NCBI GenBank assembly: GCA_014218215.1
Contig: CP043652.1
Span: 3,844,001-3,908,000 of the forward strand
Length of the DNA: 64,000 bases
DNA from: Geodermatophilaceae bacterium NBWT11
Lineage (GTDB): Bacteria > Actinomycetota > Actinomycetes > Mycobacteriales > Geodermatophilaceae
Direction of reading: 5' to 3'
A program made the translations under genes and the position numbers. The stretch's first letter is position 1. Every line of letters begins with the position of its first letter. Under the pieces are notes generated by a model that saw only the letters and a list, made by a program, of their open reading frames with translations, did no database searches and had not been told where the DNA came from. Shown here one piece after another: positions 1-9,114 of this stretch.

Positions 1-601
1 GGGCCACCTCGTGGTCGCTCAACCCGGTGCCGCAGCGCGGGCAGTAGGGGGCGACCCGGTGGTCCTCGGTGAGCAGGCCCTTGTCGAAGACGGTCTTGAG
101 CGACCACCAGACGCTCTCGATGTAGGCCGGGTCCATCGTCCAGTAGGCGGTGGACATGTCCACCCAGTAGCCCATCCGGTCCGTCAGCTCGCTGAAGGCG
201 TCCACGTGCCGCTCCACCGAGGCCCGGCAACGAGCGTTGAACTCGGCGATGCCGTACCGCTCGATGTCGGGCTTGCCGGCGAAGCCGAGCTCCTGCTCCA
301 CGGCGATCTCCACCGGCAGGCCGTGGCAGTCCCAGCCGGCCCGGCGGGGCACGTGGAAGCCCTGCATCGTCTTGAACCGGGGGAAGACGTCCTTGAACGC
401 CCGGGCCTCGATGTGGTGGGTGCCCGGCCGGCCGTTCGCCGTCGGCGGGCCCTCGTAGAAGTTCCACTGCGGGCGGCCCGCGGACTGGGCCAGCGAGCGG
501 GCGAAGACGTCGTCCCCGGCCCACTGGTCGAGGACCTCGTGCTCGAGCGCGGGCAGGTCGACCTGCGGGGGGAGGGCACGGAACGGGGAGGACGGGCTCA
601 C
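1..601 (-). CDS. ileS: Isoleucyl-tRNA synthetase, N-terminal part (runs off window)
   Basis: Charges tRNA-Ile with isoleucine in the cytoplasm. Only the first 200 codons are present; the gene continues past position 1. The visible part holds the class I synthetase entry region: WNFYEGPPTANGRPGTHH, which carries the HIGH-like motif, followed by RRAGWDCHGLPVE, both typical of IleS. A CPRCG motif near the window edge fits a zinc-binding cysteine pair. I chose the GTG at 601 because a GGGAGG ribosome site lies 9 nt upstream; the in-frame ATG at 608-610 directly abuts that site and is less likely. It is transcribed away from the antiporter gene. The family call is secure; the length cannot be judged. 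Confidence 0.95.
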   Translation of the reverse strand, partial: MSPSSPFRALPPQVDLPALEHEVLDQWAGDDVFARSLAQSAGRPQWNFYEGPPTANGRPGTHHIEARAFKDVFPRFKTMQGFHVPRRAGWDCHGLPVEIAVEQELGFAGKPDIERYGIAEFNARCRASVERHVDAFSELTDRMGYWVDMSTAYWTMDPAYIESVWWSLKTVFDKGLLTEDHRVAPYCPRCGTGLSDHEVA

Positions 602-687
602 ACGTCCCATCCTCCCAGCCCCCGCCAAGCCGCCTGCGCGGGATCGTCACACCGGTACGGGACACTGCGCACCGTGGGGGTGAGCCG

Positions 688-2199
688 ATGGACACGACGG
701 TGACCATCGCACTCGCCGTCGGTGCCCTCGTCGTGCTCGTCGCGGCCGTGGCGCTGCGGCTGTCCGACCGCCTCGGGCTGCCCTCGCTGCTCATCTACCT
801 GCTGCTCGGGGTGGCGCTGGGGGAGGCCGGGTTCGGCGTCCAGTTCGAGGACGTCGGGCTCACCCAGACCCTCGGTGTGGCGGCGCTGGTGGTGATCCTC
901 GCCGAGGGCGGGTTGACCACCCGGTGGTCCGACGTCCGGCGCGCCGTGGGCCCCGGGCTGACCCTGGCGACCGTCGGGGTGCTGGTCTCGATCGTGGTGA
1001 CCGCCGCGATCGCCGTCTGGCTGCTGGACTTCTCCTGGGAGTTCGCGCTGCTGCTGGGCGCCGTGGTCAGCTCCACCGACGCCGCCGCGGTCTTCGCTAC
1101 GCTGCGCCGGCTGCCGCTGCCCCGCCGGATGGCCGCCTCCCTGGAGATGGAGTCCGGCCTCAACGACGCCCCGGTCATCCTCCTGGTCCTCGTCCTGTCC
1201 GAGCGGCTCGTCGGCGGGGAGACCGCCAGCTGGTGGATCACCGCGGTGGAGGTGGTCGGTGAGCTGGCCGGCGGCTCGGTGCTCGGCGTCGCGATCGGCT
1301 TCGGCGGGGCGTGGCTGCTGCGCCGGGCGGCGCTGCCCCTGGTCGGTTTCTACCCGCTGGCCACCCTGGCGCTGTGCGTGCTGGCCTTCGCCTCGGCCGA
1401 CCTGGTGCACACCTCGGGCTTCGTCGCGGTCTACCTGTGCGGTCTGGTGCTGGGCAACTCCTCGCTGCCGCACCGTGCCGGCACCATCGGGTTCGCCGAG
1501 GGGATGGCGAGCCTGGCCCAGATCGGGCTCTTCGTGCTGCTGGGCCTCCTGGTCAGCCCGGGCCGGCTGCCCGAGGCGGTGCTGCCCGCGCTGCTCATCG
1601 GCGGGGCGCTGCTGCTCGTCGCCCGGCCGCTGTCGGTGGTGGCCAGCCTGGCCTGGTTCAAGGTGCCGTGGGCCCAGCAGGCGTTCATCTCCTGGGCCGG
1701 GCTGCGCGGGGCGGTGCCGATCGTGCTGGCCACGTTCCCGATCGCCGCGCAGGTGCCGGGGGCGACCCGGGTCTTCGACATCGTGTTCGTGCTGGTCGTC
1801 GTCTTCACCGTCGTGCAGGGCGGGTCGCTGCCGGCCGTCGCCCGCTGGCTGCGGATCGCCACGCCGATCACCCCGCGCGACATCGACGTGGAGTCCGCCC
1901 CGCTGGACGAGCTGGGCGCCGAGCTGATGCAGCTGAGGGTGCCCGAGGGCTCCCGGCTGCACGGTGTCTACCTGCCCGAGCTGCGACTGCCCGAGGACGC
2001 CGCGGTGGTGCTCGTCGTCCGCGACGGCAAGCCGTTCGTGCCCTCGGCCCAGACCCGGCTGATGCGCGGGGACCAGGCGCTGCTGGTGTCGGCCCGGGGC
2101 TCGCGCGCCGAGGCCGAGCGTCGGCTGCGGGCGGTGAGCCGGGCCGGCCGGTTGGCCAGCTGGCGCGGCGAGGCCGGCGCGCCCACTCAGGAGGACTGA
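688..2199 (+). CDS. CPA1-type potassium/proton (cation/proton) antiporter with C-terminal TrkA-C domain
   Basis: Integral membrane protein of 503 residues that should exchange protons for K+ or Na+ at the cytoplasmic membrane. About twelve hydrophobic helices fill residues 5-395. The core motif SSTDAAAVFATLR (about 130-143) and the following ESGLNDAP are typical of NhaP2/CvrA-like CPA1 exchangers and hold the ion-binding aspartates. The last hundred residues are soluble and resemble a TrkA-C ligand-binding domain (about 405-480), which in relatives gates transport in response to nucleotides or ions. The ATG start follows a GGGGGTGAG stretch. It converges on the methyltransferase gene on the other strand, whose end overlaps it by 13 nt. 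K+ versus Na+ cannot be decided from sequence. Confidence 0.85.
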   Translation: MDTTVTIALAVGALVVLVAAVALRLSDRLGLPSLLIYLLLGVALGEAGFGVQFEDVGLTQTLGVAALVVILAEGGLTTRWSDVRRAVGPGLTLATVGVLVSIVVTAAIAVWLLDFSWEFALLLGAVVSSTDAAAVFATLRRLPLPRRMAASLEMESGLNDAPVILLVLVLSERLVGGETASWWITAVEVVGELAGGSVLGVAIGFGGAWLLRRAALPLVGFYPLATLALCVLAFASADLVHTSGFVAVYLCGLVLGNSSLPHRAGTIGFAEGMASLAQIGLFVLLGLLVSPGRLPEAVLPALLIGGALLLVARPLSVVASLAWFKVPWAQQAFISWAGLRGAVPIVLATFPIAAQVPGATRVFDIVFVLVVVFTVVQGGSLPAVARWLRIATPITPRDIDVESAPLDELGAELMQLRVPEGSRLHGVYLPELRLPEDAAVVLVVRDGKPFVPSAQTRLMRGDQALLVSARGSRAEAERRLRAVSRAGRLASWRGEAGAPTQED

Positions 2200-3050
2200 G
2201 CGACCGCCACGACGACGTCCACCGGGTGCGGCGCGTACCGGCGGTCGCCCTCGGTGGTGGTGATCGCGTCGAGGGCGTCCAGCAGCGCGGCCCGCGCCGG
2301 GACGGCGAGGTCCGAGCAGTCGGCACCGACCAGGAAGTCCAGCACGTCCGCGCCGTCGGCCGAGGTGGGGTCGGAGCAGTCGGTCACGTCGAGGCGACCG
2401 GCGACCCGGGTCACCTGCGCGGTCAGACCGGCCTCGGGCAGCGCGGCCAGCAGGTCCGCGCTCCACCACCGGTGGCTCGCCGCGTCGACGGTGGTGGTCA
2501 GCAGGCACAGGTCCTCGAGCGGGGCCAGGGCCACGAGCAGCGCCCCGCCGGGCGCCAGGCGGCGGCGGGCCGCGGTGAGCGCCTCGCCGAGGTCGGGCAC
2601 GTAGTAGAGGGAGTGCACCGCCAGCACCACGTCGGCGACGTCGTCGCCCACGGTCTCCCCGAGGGTCTGGAAGGTGCCCGGGTGCAGGACCGCGGACCCG
2701 CCACTGCCGGCCAGCGCCGCCCCCACCCGCTCCTGGGCGCGGGTGCCCACCGCGGCCGGTTCGGCGGCGATCCAGCGCACCGGGCCGCGGCCCGGTGCGA
2801 GGCCGGTCGCCAGGGGCGCGTCCACGCTGCCGTCGCCGGGGCCGATGCTGAGCACCGTGCGGGGCGCCGGGCCGGGCAGCAGGGCGTCGAGGGTCGCGGC
2901 GAGGCTCTCGGTGAGCAGGGCCCGCTGGTCGCTGTGCGCCTCGTAGGTGGCGTGCGCGCGGGCGTACCCGGCCATGTCCAGCGGGCGTGGACCACCGTGC
3001 TCGGCCAGGGCGCTGCGCAGGAGGTCCAGGGAGCCGACGACGGTGGTCAC
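2187..3050 (-). CDS. Class I SAM-dependent methyltransferase resembling histamine N-methyltransferase
   Basis: A 287-residue soluble Rossmann methyltransferase with the SAM-binding loop VLSIGPGDGS (66-75) and a post-II acidic region. Several blocks recall animal histamine N-methyltransferase from memory: HSDQ at 39-42, HSLYYVPD at 146-153 and LDVTDC at 220-225. The animal substrate contacts Glu28 and Gln143 seem to correspond to Gln42 and His146 here, so the substrate is probably not histamine itself. The GTG start at 3050 lies 65 bp from the start of a second, divergent methyltransferase gene, which is followed by a PhyH dioxygenase; the three may form one small pathway. The substrate is unknown. 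The fold is certain, the HNMT likeness moderate. Confidence 0.75.
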   Translation of the reverse strand: MTTVVGSLDLLRSALAEHGGPRPLDMAGYARAHATYEAHSDQRALLTESLAATLDALLPGPAPRTVLSIGPGDGSVDAPLATGLAPGRGPVRWIAAEPAAVGTRAQERVGAALAGSGGSAVLHPGTFQTLGETVGDDVADVVLAVHSLYYVPDLGEALTAARRRLAPGGALLVALAPLEDLCLLTTTVDAASHRWWSADLLAALPEAGLTAQVTRVAGRLDVTDCSDPTSADGADVLDFLVGADCSDLAVPARAALLDALDAITTTEGDRRYAPHPVDVVVAVAQSS

Positions 3051-3115
3051 GCGGCCAGCGTAAGCGGCACTGACACCCGGGGTGGACAGGTCGTCGGGCC
3101 GGGGCGCACGCTTCG

Positions 3116-4000
3116 GTGGTGCCCCCTCCCGCTCCTGACACCACCCTGAACCCCACCTCCCAGGCGAGCCTCGCGCACTGGTCGGAGGCCGGCCGCCGCG
3201 GCATGGAGGCCTTCTACGCCCTGGCCACCGAGGACTACCGCCAGCTCGCCGGCGCCCGCGACTGGGCCGGCACGCTGACCGGGCTCGCCGCCGGCGGCGA
3301 CACCGTCTCGGTGCTCGACGTGGCCTGCGGCAGCGGCAAGTTCCCCGCCGCCCTGCTCGCCACCCCCGAGGTCGCCGAGCTGGCCGGCCGGCTGACCGTC
3401 GAGACCGACCTGCTCGACCCGTCCCCGTTCAGCCTCACCGAGGCCCGCGGGAAGCTCGCGCCCCCGTTCGTGGGCGCCGCCGACCACGAGTGCACCCTGC
3501 AGGACCTCGTCGTCCGGCCCGGTGGCTGGGACCTGGTCTGGTCCACCCACGGGCTGTACGCGCTGGCCCCCGAGGACGTCGCGGCCGGGATGACCCGGTT
3601 CGTCGAGGCCATCGCCCCCGGCGGTCTCGGCGTCGTCGCCCAGGCCACCAGCGCCTCGCACTACCTCGTCGTCGACGAGGCCTTCCGCCGCTCCTTCGAC
3701 CCGCAGGGCCTGCGCACGCCGTACACCTCGGCCGAGCAGGTCGTCGCCGCCCTGGCCGACCTGCCGGTGACGGTGGACCAGCAGCTGCTCACCTACCGCA
3801 CCTCGGTCGCCCAGGACGACCGGGAGACCGCCGAGGGCTTCCTGCAGCGCTGCGTCTTCGACGACTCGGTCTCCCTGGACCAGATGACCGCCGACCCGGT
3901 CGTGGGTGCCTACCTGTCCTCCTGCGAGTCCGAGGGCCGCTGGGTCTTCGACCACCAGGTCGCCCTGATCACCGTCACCCCCGGAGGAGACCGCACGTGA
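3116..4000 (+). CDS. Class I SAM-dependent methyltransferase, unknown substrate
   Basis: A 294-residue protein with the methyltransferase motif VLDVACGSGKF (about 64-74) and an acidic motif II region (VETDLLDPSP). The block HGLYALAPEDV occupies the place of the LYYV block in the neighbouring HNMT-like protein, so the two may be distant relatives. Its end overlaps the start of the PhyH gene (GTGA overlap at 3997-4000), which strongly suggests co-translation. The start is uncertain: GTG at 3116 or 3119, neither with a clear ribosome site. It faces the other methyltransferase across a 65-bp gap that should hold both promoters. No function can be assigned beyond small-molecule methylation. Confidence 0.75.
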   Translation: MVPPPAPDTTLNPTSQASLAHWSEAGRRGMEAFYALATEDYRQLAGARDWAGTLTGLAAGGDTVSVLDVACGSGKFPAALLATPEVAELAGRLTVETDLLDPSPFSLTEARGKLAPPFVGAADHECTLQDLVVRPGGWDLVWSTHGLYALAPEDVAAGMTRFVEAIAPGGLGVVAQATSASHYLVVDEAFRRSFDPQGLRTPYTSAEQVVAALADLPVTVDQQLLTYRTSVAQDDRETAEGFLQRCVFDDSVSLDQMTADPVVGAYLSSCESEGRWVFDHQVALITVTPGGDRT

Positions 4001-4956
4001 GCGGCAACGTCAGCCAGACCCACGCCGCCCGGGACGGGCTGGACACCGCGTGGACCGGGGACAACAACGAGTGGTGGGACTGGTACCTGACGCTGGCCGA
4101 CAACGGCGGCGACGACAGCCCCCTGCTGGAGCTCGTCGAGCCCCCGGCGCTGCCCGAGCCGACGGCCGACGAGCTGGAGGCGCTGCTCGCCGAGGCCTAC
4201 CCGGTCACCCCCGAGCAGGTGGCGGCCTTCGCCCGCGACGGCTTCGTCAAGCTGCAGGGCGTCCTGCCCCCGGCCGCGGTCTCCCGGCTGCGCCGACTGC
4301 TCACCGAGCACCTGGCCGCCGGTGGCCGTGACCGGCCCGCGGGCCGGTTCACCAGCGACGAGCTGATGTGGACGCAGTCGGCCGACATCGCCGCGTTCGT
4401 GCTCAGCCGGCGGCTGGGCCGCATCGTCGCCGACCTGCTGGGTGCGGCCGACGTGCGGGTCTACCACGACAACGTGCTGGCCAAGGAGCCCGCGTGCGGG
4501 CGCACGCCCTGGCACTTCGACGACCACCACTTCCCGATCGACAGCCAGCAGGTCGCCACCGTGTGGATGCCCCTGCAGCAGACGCCGCGCCAGATGGGGC
4601 CACTGTCCTTCGCCCGGGGGGTGGACCTGCACCAGCTGGTGGACGACGTGCCGTTCTCCACGAAGGACGCCAGCTACGACCGGGCGGTCTCCGGCGCCTT
4701 CGCCGACGCGCAGGTGTCGGTCGAGGACGGGCCGTTCGAGCTGGGCGAGATCTCGGTGCACTCCAGCCTGTGCTTCCACACCGCCGGCCCGAACCGGACG
4801 ACGGCGCCACGCATGGTGCTGGCCACCACCTACTTCGCCGACGGGGCGAAGGTGGTGCCCAGCCCGACGCTGGTGTCGGGGGAGTGGCAGCAGTTCCTGC
4901 CCGGCGCACAGCCCGGCGAGGTCATCGACACCCCGATGAACCCGATCGTCTCCTGA
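3997..4956 (+). CDS. Phytanoyl-CoA dioxygenase (PhyH) family oxygenase
   Basis: A 319-residue Fe(II)/2-oxoglutarate oxygenase of the PhyH/EctD family, which hydroxylates or otherwise oxidises small molecules in the cytoplasm. The iron ligands are visible as WHFDDHH (HxD, near residue 170) and the distal His in CFHTAGPNR, with the later Arg of TAPR as the likely 2-oxoglutarate contact. An unusual N-terminal block of about 75 residues contains TAWTGDNNEWWDWYL before the oxygenase domain proper. It overlaps the methyltransferase gene by 4 nt and ends at a strong hairpin terminator. A methylated substrate that is then hydroxylated, or the reverse, is a reasonable inference; identity is unknown. 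Confidence 0.82.
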   Translation: MSGNVSQTHAARDGLDTAWTGDNNEWWDWYLTLADNGGDDSPLLELVEPPALPEPTADELEALLAEAYPVTPEQVAAFARDGFVKLQGVLPPAAVSRLRRLLTEHLAAGGRDRPAGRFTSDELMWTQSADIAAFVLSRRLGRIVADLLGAADVRVYHDNVLAKEPACGRTPWHFDDHHFPIDSQQVATVWMPLQQTPRQMGPLSFARGVDLHQLVDDVPFSTKDASYDRAVSGAFADAQVSVEDGPFELGEISVHSSLCFHTAGPNRTTAPRMVLATTYFADGAKVVPSPTLVSGEWQQFLPGAQPGEVIDTPMNPIVS

Positions 4957-4974
4957 ACGCCACCACCTGAACGC

Positions 4975-5013
4975 GACGGAGCCCCCGACCACCTGGTGGT
5001 CGGGGGCTCCGTC
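4975..5013. terminator. Bidirectional hairpin terminator
   Basis: A perfect 19-bp inverted repeat (arms 4975-4993 and 4995-5013) around a single central base lies between the convergent ends of the PhyH gene and mqo. There is no clear U-tract, as is common in actinobacteria. Confidence 0.85.
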
Positions 5014-5024
5014 GTGCCCAGGGG

Positions 5025-6581
5025 CTACCGCGCGGCGGCGAGCTCCACGGGACCGGTCAGCTCGAGGGTCTTCGTCGTCTCGGCCCGGACCTCGCGGAGC
5101 AGGTCGGGCTCGTCGGCCAGCTGGTGGCCGTAGGACGGGATCGCCTCGGTGAGCTTGGGCGCCCACGCGGCGGCCTGGCCGGGGAAGGCCCGGCGCAGCA
5201 GGTCCAGCATCGCGGCCACGGCGGTGGAGGCGCCCGGCGAGGCGCCGAGCAGGCCCGCGATGGACCCCTCCGCACCGACGATCAGCTCGGTGCCGAACTG
5301 GAGCACCCCGTGGCCCTTGGCGTCCTGTTTGATGACCTGCACCCGCTGGCCGGCGGTGATCATCTCCCAGTCGTCGCCGTCGGCGGTGGGCACGAACTCC
5401 TCGAGGGCCTCGATGCGGTCCGAGGGGCGCTGGAGCACCTGGCCGATGAGGTAGCGGGTGAGCGCGGTCTGGGTGCGGGCGACACCGAGCATGGAGCCGA
5501 TGTTGCCCAGCCGTACCGAGCGCGGCAGGTCCAGCCAGGACCCGGCCTTGAGGAACTTGGGGGAGAAGCCGGCGTAGGGGCCGAACAGCAGCGACTGGTC
5601 GCCGTCGATGGCGCGCAGGTCCAGGTGCGGCACCGACATGGGCGGGGCGCCGACGGCGGCCTGGCCGTAGACCTTGGCCTGGTGCCGGGAGACCAGCGCG
5701 GGGTTGCGGGTGCGCAGGAAGAGCCCGGAGACCGGGAACCCGCCGAACCCCTTGATCTCGGGGATGTCGGCACGCTGCAGCAGCGGCAGGGCGCCACCGC
5801 CGGCCCCGACGAAGACGAAGCCCGCGCTGACGGTGAACTCCTGCCCGCTGGCGTGGTGCCGGGCGGTGACGTCCCAGCGGCCGTCGGAGGTGCGCTTGAG
5901 GTCCTGCACGCTGGTGCCGGTGTGCACGGCCAGGCCGCGGTCGCTGCCCTGGCGCAGCAGCAGCCGGGTGAGCGAGCCGAAGTCGACGTCGGTGCCGGCG
6001 GTGGAGCGGGTCGCGGCGACGGGCTGGGCCGGATCGCGGCCCTCCATCATCAGCGGCACCCAGTCGGCCAGCTCGGCGCCGTCGGTGGTGAGCTCGAGCT
6101 CCTCGAACAGCGGCGAGGCGACCAGCGCCTGGTGGCGGGCCCGCATGTACTCCTGGCCCTCGGTGCCGTGCACGAAGCTGATGTGCGGCACCGGGGTGAT
6201 GAAGGACTTGGGCGAAGGGGTCAGCCCGGAGCGGACCAGGTGCGACCAGAACTGGCGCGAGACCTGGAACTGCTCGTTGATCGTGATCGCCTTGCTGGGG
6301 TCGACCACGCCGTCCTTGCCGGCGGGGGTGTAGTTCAACTCGCAGAGCGCGGAGTGCCCGGTGCCGGCGTTGTTCCAGCCGTCCGAGCTCTCCCCGGCGA
6401 CGTGGTCCCCGGCCTCGAAGAGGGTCACCGACCAGTGCGGGGCGACGATGCCCAGCAGCGCAGCCAGGGTCGCGCTCATCACCCCACCGCCCACCAGGAC
6501 GACGTCGGGACGCCGCGCGTCGGGGATGACCGGGCTGGTCTCCTGGGGTTCGGTCGAGGGGGTCGTCACGGGGTTCGTCAC
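5025..6581 (-). CDS. mqo: Malate:quinone oxidoreductase
   Basis: A 518-residue FAD enzyme that oxidises malate to oxaloacetate and passes electrons to the quinone pool at the inner face of the membrane, serving the TCA cycle and respiration. The N-terminal FAD motif is VVLVGGGVMSATLAALLG; the MQO hallmarks SSDGWNNAGTGHSALCELNY and ITINEQFQVSRQFW follow. Length matches the family (about 500). The start is the GTG at 6581, preceded by AGGAAGG 4 nt away; the open frame extends further upstream but without a ribosome site and with non-conserved sequence. It ends at the shared terminator with the PhyH gene. Confidence is high. Confidence 0.95.
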   Translation of the reverse strand: MTNPVTTPSTEPQETSPVIPDARRPDVVLVGGGVMSATLAALLGIVAPHWSVTLFEAGDHVAGESSDGWNNAGTGHSALCELNYTPAGKDGVVDPSKAITINEQFQVSRQFWSHLVRSGLTPSPKSFITPVPHISFVHGTEGQEYMRARHQALVASPLFEELELTTDGAELADWVPLMMEGRDPAQPVAATRSTAGTDVDFGSLTRLLLRQGSDRGLAVHTGTSVQDLKRTSDGRWDVTARHHASGQEFTVSAGFVFVGAGGGALPLLQRADIPEIKGFGGFPVSGLFLRTRNPALVSRHQAKVYGQAAVGAPPMSVPHLDLRAIDGDQSLLFGPYAGFSPKFLKAGSWLDLPRSVRLGNIGSMLGVARTQTALTRYLIGQVLQRPSDRIEALEEFVPTADGDDWEMITAGQRVQVIKQDAKGHGVLQFGTELIVGAEGSIAGLLGASPGASTAVAAMLDLLRRAFPGQAAAWAPKLTEAIPSYGHQLADEPDLLREVRAETTKTLELTGPVELAAAR

Positions 6582-6762
6582 GGGGCCTTCCTGGGAGCTC
6601 GCTGCTGCGTCTGTGCAGCGTCGGTGCGGTGCAGGGGGCGGGATCGTCCGCCTGCCCGCCATGGTCGTCGGTCCTCGCGTCGATCTCGTCCCCAGCCGGT
6701 GTGACCCTCGCCATGCCCGCGAGCGCGCCTGCGCGAACACCGGGCCCGCGGCAGGTGGTCGG

Positions 6763-6768
6763 TACCGT
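6763..6768 (+). promoter_or_regulatory. -10 box for leaderless lspA
   Basis: TACCGT sits 6 nt before the GTG start, so transcription would begin at or next to the start codon. No ribosome site is present. Confidence 0.6.
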
Positions 6769-6774
6769 CCTGGC

Positions 6775-7359
6775 GTGGCCGACGAACCCAGCGACAGCGC
6801 AGCCCCCGTGGTGCCGGCCGCCGGCCGCCGCTCCCGCACCCGGCTGCTGGCCCTGATCGCCGTCACGGTGTTCGCCCTGGACCTGGTCACCAAGCTCGTC
6901 GTGGTGGCCACCATCGAGCCCGCGGAGAACATCCGCACCCTCGGCGGGCTGCTCTACCTGACCAACTACCGCAACACCGGTGCGGCCTTCTCCTTCGCCG
7001 AGGGCGCCACCGTGGTGTTCAGCCTGATCGCGGTGGTGATCGCGGTGGTCATCGTCCGGGTCGCCCGCCGGCTGTTCTCCCTGGGCTGGGCGGTCGCGCT
7101 GGGCCTGGTGCTCGGCGGCGCGCTGGGCAACCTGGTCGACCGGGTCTTCCGCGACCCCGGGTTCCTGCGCGGCGGGGTGGTGGACTTCCTGTCGGTCTTC
7201 GGCCCGAACGGGCAGGTCTGGCCGATCTTCAACGTCGCGGACTCCTCCATCGTCTGCGGCGGCATCCTGGGCGCGGTGCTGGCGATCCGCGGCATCGAGT
7301 TCGACGGCAGCCGCGGCAAGGACCCCCGCACGGACGACGACGGTCCCGAGCCCGCCTGA
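6775..7359 (+). CDS. lspA: Lipoprotein signal peptidase (signal peptidase II)
   Basis: Membrane aspartic protease of 194 residues that removes the signal peptide from lipidated prolipoproteins. Four hydrophobic helices are visible, and both catalytic aspartates are present: D122 in [10 protein letters not shown] and D156 in FNVADSSI. The conserved NTGAAFS motif lies at 67-73. An 18-residue Ala/Pro-rich cytoplasmic leader precedes helix 1. The GTG at 6775 was chosen because a TACCGT box lies 6 nt upstream; the long open frame upstream is not conserved sequence. The next gene is a pseudouridine synthase, the usual partner in actinobacteria. Together with lgt in this window it forms the lipoprotein maturation route. 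Confidence 0.96.
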   Translation: MADEPSDSAAPVVPAAGRRSRTRLLALIAVTVFALDLVTKLVVVATIEPAENIRTLGGLLYLTNYRNTGAAFSFAEGATVVFSLIAVVIAVVIVRVARRLFSLGWAVALGLVLGGALGNLVDRVFRDPGFLRGGVVDFLSVFGPNGQVWPIFNVADSSIVCGGILGAVLAIRGIEFDGSRGKDPRTDDDGPEPA

Positions 7360-7367
7360 TCGTCGGT

Positions 7368-7373
7368 CACAAT
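7368..7373 (+). promoter_or_regulatory. -10-like box for leaderless pseudouridine synthase gene
   Basis: CACAAT lies 6 nt before the GTG at 7380, in the short gap after lspA. The gene has no ribosome site. Confidence 0.45.
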
Positions 7374-7379
7374 GGGCCG

Positions 7380-8312
7380 GTGACCGCCAGCCTGCACCGT
7401 GAGCTCCCGGTGCCCGACGGCCTGGAGGGCTCCCGGGTCGACCAGGCGCTGACCCGGTTGTTCGGGCTCACCCGCACCGCCGCCGCCGACCTCGCCGACG
7501 CCGGTTCCGTGCTGGTCGACGGCCGGGTGAAGGGCAAGGGCGACCGGCTCGTCGCCGGCAGCTGGCTCGAGGTCGAGCTGCCCCCGCCGCCGGGGGAGCC
7601 CGCCGCGCCGCAGCCCGTCGTGGGCATGACCGTCGTGCACGACGACGACGACATCGTGGTCGTCGACAAGCCCGTCGGGGTCGCCGCGCACGGCAGCCCC
7701 GGGTGGGAGGGCCCCACCGTCGTCGGCGGCCTCGCCGCCGCCGGCTACCGGATCTCCACCAGCGGGGCCGAGGAGCGTCGCGGGATCGTGCACCGCCTGG
7801 ACGCCGCCACGACCGGGCTGATGGTGGTCGCCAAGAGCGAACGGGCCTACACCCTGCTCAAGGCCGCGTTCAAGGAGCGCACCGTGGACAAGGGCTACCA
7901 CGCCCTGGTGCAGGGCCACCCCGACCCCAGCCGCGGCACCATCGACGCCCCCATCGACCGGCACCCCAAGCACGACTGGCGCTTCGCCGTGGTCAGCACC
8001 GGGCGGCCCTCGGTCACCCACTACGACACCCAGGAGGCCTTCGCGGCCGCCTCGCTGGTCTCGGTCAAGCTCGAGACCGGTCGCACCCACCAGATCCGGG
8101 TCCACTTCTCCGCCATGCGCCACCCGCTGGTCGGCGACATGGCCTACGGCGCCGACCCCACGCTGGCCGCCCGGCTCGGGGTCTCCCGGCAGTGGCTGCA
8201 CGCGATGCGGCTGGGCTTCGCCCACCCCGCCGACGGCCGGTGGGTCGAGTTCACCAGCACCTACCCCGACGACCTCGCCGGCGCGCTGGGCCGCCTCCGC
8301 GACGAGGCCTGA
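7380..8312 (+). CDS. RluA/RluD-family 23S rRNA pseudouridine synthase
   Basis: A 310-residue enzyme that isomerises uridines to pseudouridine, most likely in helix 69 of 23S rRNA as RluD does. An S4-like RNA-binding region occupies residues 15-70 ([26 protein letters not shown]). The catalytic motif [18 protein letters not shown] contains the nucleophile D141. The later [13 protein letters not shown] motif is also family-typical. The GTG start has a CACAAT box 6 nt upstream and no ribosome site. Location directly after lspA matches the actinobacterial arrangement. Exact target uridines are inferred from the family only. Confidence 0.93.
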   Translation: MTASLHRELPVPDGLEGSRVDQALTRLFGLTRTAAADLADAGSVLVDGRVKGKGDRLVAGSWLEVELPPPPGEPAAPQPVVGMTVVHDDDDIVVVDKPVGVAAHGSPGWEGPTVVGGLAAAGYRISTSGAEERRGIVHRLDAATTGLMVVAKSERAYTLLKAAFKERTVDKGYHALVQGHPDPSRGTIDAPIDRHPKHDWRFAVVSTGRPSVTHYDTQEAFAAASLVSVKLETGRTHQIRVHFSAMRHPLVGDMAYGADPTLAARLGVSRQWLHAMRLGFAHPADGRWVEFTSTYPDDLAGALGRLRDEA

Positions 8313-8328
8313 GCGCACTGTCCCGCCC

Positions 8329-9114
8329 GTGACCGGTCTGCCCGACACCCTCGCCGACTTCGGCCCGGCCCAGCTGGCCGCGGTCGTCATCGCCGGGTAC
8401 CTCGTCGTCGGGGAGCCCTTCGTCGGGCACGTGCTGCACCGCCGCTTCGAGCACCGGATGCGCGCCGACGGCGGCGCCCGCCGCTCGTTCTACCGCCGCC
8501 TGCTCGTCCTGGAGTGGGGGCTGGCGGCGCTGGTGTTCGTGGTCTTCCTGGCCAGCCCGGACGTCGACGCCGGCCAGCTGGGGCTGCGCTGGCCCCAGGC
8601 CTGGCCCGGGCTGCTGACCGCCGCCGCCTGCCTGCTCCTGGTGGCCTTCGTGGTGGTGTCCACCCGCGCGCTGCGGGCCGGTGTGCTGGCGCAGACCGGG
8701 CCCAGCGGGCCCCGGCCGGGGGAGGGCCGGCACAGCGAGCCCCCGGTGCAGTCCACCGTCGCCCTGCTGCCCCGCACCGGTCCGGAACGGCGGCTGTTCG
8801 CCCTCGTCGGGGTCACCGCCGGGGTGTGCGAGGAGTGGCTGTACCGCGGCTTCTTCCTGGCCGTCGTCGCCGCGCTGGCCCCCGGGCTGCCCACCGGGGT
8901 GCTGGTCGTCGTCGCGGCGGTGGCGTTCGGCCTGGCGCACGCCTACCAGGGCGTCTCGGGGGTGCTGACCACCGGCGTGCTCGGCGGCGTGCTCGCCGCG
9001 CTCTACCTGCAGACCGGCTCGTTGCTCCTCCCGGTGCTGCTGCACGCGGTGATCGACCTGCGGTTCCTGCTGGTCCCGGCCACCGCCCTGCCCGCCGTCC
9101 GGACGGCGCGGTGA
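8329..9114 (+). CDS. CPBP-family intramembrane metalloprotease
   Basis: A 261-residue polytopic membrane protein of the CPBP (Abi, CaaX-protease-like) family. The three catalytic motifs are intact: CEEWLYRG (E168, E169, R173), FGLAHAYQG (H204) and LLHAVID (H239, D243). About seven hydrophobic helices are visible; a charged loop of about 35 residues (120-155) separates the N-terminal helices from the catalytic half. In bacteria the substrates are mostly unknown; some members act in bacteriocin immunity or signalling. Its stop codon overlaps the GTG start of the following acetyltransferase, so the pair is probably co-translated. Confidence 0.88.
   Translation: MTGLPDTLADFGPAQLAAVVIAGYLVVGEPFVGHVLHRRFEHRMRADGGARRSFYRRLLVLEWGLAALVFVVFLASPDVDAGQLGLRWPQAWPGLLTAAACLLLVAFVVVSTRALRAGVLAQTGPSGPRPGEGRHSEPPVQSTVALLPRTGPERRLFALVGVTAGVCEEWLYRGFFLAVVAALAPGLPTGVLVVVAAVAFGLAHAYQGVSGVLTTGVLGGVLAALYLQTGSLLLPVLLHAVIDLRFLLVPATALPAVRTAR

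Noticed and set aside
598-3204. 868-codon open frame on the minus strand across the antiporter gene
   Set aside because: The translation is Arg/Gly/Pro-rich low-complexity sequence, as expected for the antisense of GC-rich coding DNA; the antiporter and methyltransferase frames are clearly real.
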